A program made the translations under genes and the position numbers. The notes beneath the pieces are model-generated. The model was given only the letters and a program-made list of their open reading frames with translations. It was not told the DNA's origin and searched no databases. A stretch of 12,474 bases of DNA, from the NCBI GenBank assembly GCA_017998575.1, contig JAGOCV010000095.1, positions 1 through 12,474 on the forward strand. Reading direction: 5' to 3'. Below are positions 11,846 to 12,474 of this stretch, piece after piece; the first letter of the stretch is position 1, and every line of letters starts with the position of its first letter. Source of the DNA: Burkholderiaceae bacterium (GTDB lineage: Bacteria > Pseudomonadota > Gammaproteobacteria > Burkholderiales > Burkholderiaceae).

Positions 11846-12474
11846 TCAGGCCGCCGCCGCGCCGGTCGGTTGACCCAGGTTGCGCAGCACGTCGCGCACC
11901 ATCTGCGCGCGGTCCTTGGGCTCCTTGAGCTCGCGCTCGATGCGCAGCTTCTCGTTGCCGGCCAGCTTGATGTGCTTGTTCTTCTGGATGAGCTGGATGA
12001 TGGCCATGGGGTCCACCGGCGGGCTCGGCTTGAACGTGATGTTGATCACGCCCGGTGCAGCGTCCACCTTGACCACGCCGTAAGGCCGCGCCAGCACGCG
12101 CAGGCGGTGCACGTCGATGAGTGTCTGCGCCTGCGCGGGCAGCTTGCCGAAGCGGTCGACGATCTCTTCCAGCAGGCCATCGATCTGGTCGGCCGTCTTC
12201 GCCGTGGCCAGCTTCTTGTAGAACGACAGACGCAGGTGCACGTCGCCGCAGTAGTCGTCGGGCAGCAGCGCGGGCGCGTGCAGGTTGATCTCGGTGGCGG
12301 CGTGCAGCGGGGCCAGCAGGTCGGGCTCCTTGCCTTCCTTGAGGGAGCGCACGGCCTCGGCCAGCATCTCGTTGTAGAGCTGGAAGCCCACCTCCATCAT
12401 GTTGCCGCTCTGGTTCTCGCCCAGCACCTCGCCGGCGCCGCGGATCTCCAGGTCGTGCATGGCCAGGTAGAAGC
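11846..12474 (-). CDS. mfd: C-terminal part of transcription-repair coupling factor Mfd, cut by the right edge
   Basis: The visible 208 or so residues are the end of Mfd, the ATP-dependent translocase that removes stalled RNA polymerase from DNA lesions and recruits UvrA. The frame enters from the right edge as FYLAMHDLEIRGAGEVLG, the conserved end of the second helicase domain (DLEIRGAGE-x-LG followed by QSG), then the regulatory C-terminal D7 domain: EVGFQLYNEML, the DYCGDVHLRLSFYKKLA segment, and VDRFGKLPAQAQTLIDVHRLRVLA. The final region (PPVDPMAIIQLIQKNK onward) completes the domain and ends at TGA 11846-11848. The methionine at 12460 is internal. The upstream part, with UvrB-like domains, RID and most of the translocase, lies outside the window. 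It precedes the small exported gene and serB on the same strand. Confidence 0.93.
   Translation of the reverse strand, partial: FYLAMHDLEIRGAGEVLGENQSGNMMEVGFQLYNEMLAEAVRSLKEGKEPDLLAPLHAATEINLHAPALLPDDYCGDVHLRLSFYKKLATAKTADQIDGLLEEIVDRFGKLPAQAQTLIDVHRLRVLARPYGVVKVDAAPGVINITFKPSPPVDPMAIIQLIQKNKHIKLAGNEKLRIERELKEPKDRAQMVRDVLRNLGQPTGAAAA

Noticed and set aside
1..12474. CRISPR array, tRNA, rRNA, insertion sequence or prophage genes
   Set aside because: No regularly spaced repeats, tRNA-like folds, transposase or integrase motifs were found on reading through the window.

Overview
The window is GC-rich chromosomal DNA. Gene content, GC-biased codons and neighbour order (for example mfd and serB close together) suggest a betaproteobacterium of the order Burkholderiales, probably near the Comamonadaceae. 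This placement is inferred from protein resemblance; there is no rRNA or other marker gene here. I see no tRNA, rRNA, CRISPR array, transposase, integrase or prophage gene.

Layout. The left edge (1-255) is the C-terminal end of a protein with an OST-HTH/LOTUS-type domain. A small DOPA 4,5-dioxygenase-type protein follows (291-647), converging with and overlapping by 12 bp an LLM-class flavin-dependent oxidoreductase (636-1649, minus). A plus-strand run follows: an unknown 117-aa protein (1760-2113), zinc-binding thioredoxin 2 TrxC (2127-2597), a 2-keto-4-pentenoate hydratase/FAH-type protein (2635-3414), a possible 33-aa proline-rich micro-ORF (3495-3596) and an unknown Cys-containing exported or membrane-anchored protein (3629-4216). 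An MFS transporter (4232-5494, minus) and a divergent small GIY-YIG-like protein (5529-5891, plus) share a 34-bp intergenic region.

The region 5962 to about 7500 stands out. It is visibly more AT-rich and carries a complete stand-alone HipA-family kinase/toxin of the YjjJ (HipH) type, with its own N-terminal helix-turn-helix. No separate antitoxin gene is visible beside it. Its promoter region has operator-like repeats. This is the most accessory-looking part of the window.

The right part returns to ordinary chromosome: a YbfB/YjiJ-type MFS transporter (7624-8880, minus), divergent from a PhoD-type alkaline phosphatase with a Tat-like signal (8974-10536, plus), then three minus-strand genes: serB (10591-11316), a small exported protein of unknown function (11354-11737) and the C-terminal end of the transcription-repair coupling factor Mfd (11846 to the right edge).

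How the genes work together. Most are unrelated housekeeping, redox or transport genes packed tightly, and I see no multi-gene pathway. The most interesting points are the solo HipH-like toxin with its repeat-rich promoter, the divergent GIY-YIG-like protein, a perfect 13-bp inverted repeat bracketing a transporter promoter, and -10-like hexamers so close to several start codons that leaderless mRNAs are plausible.
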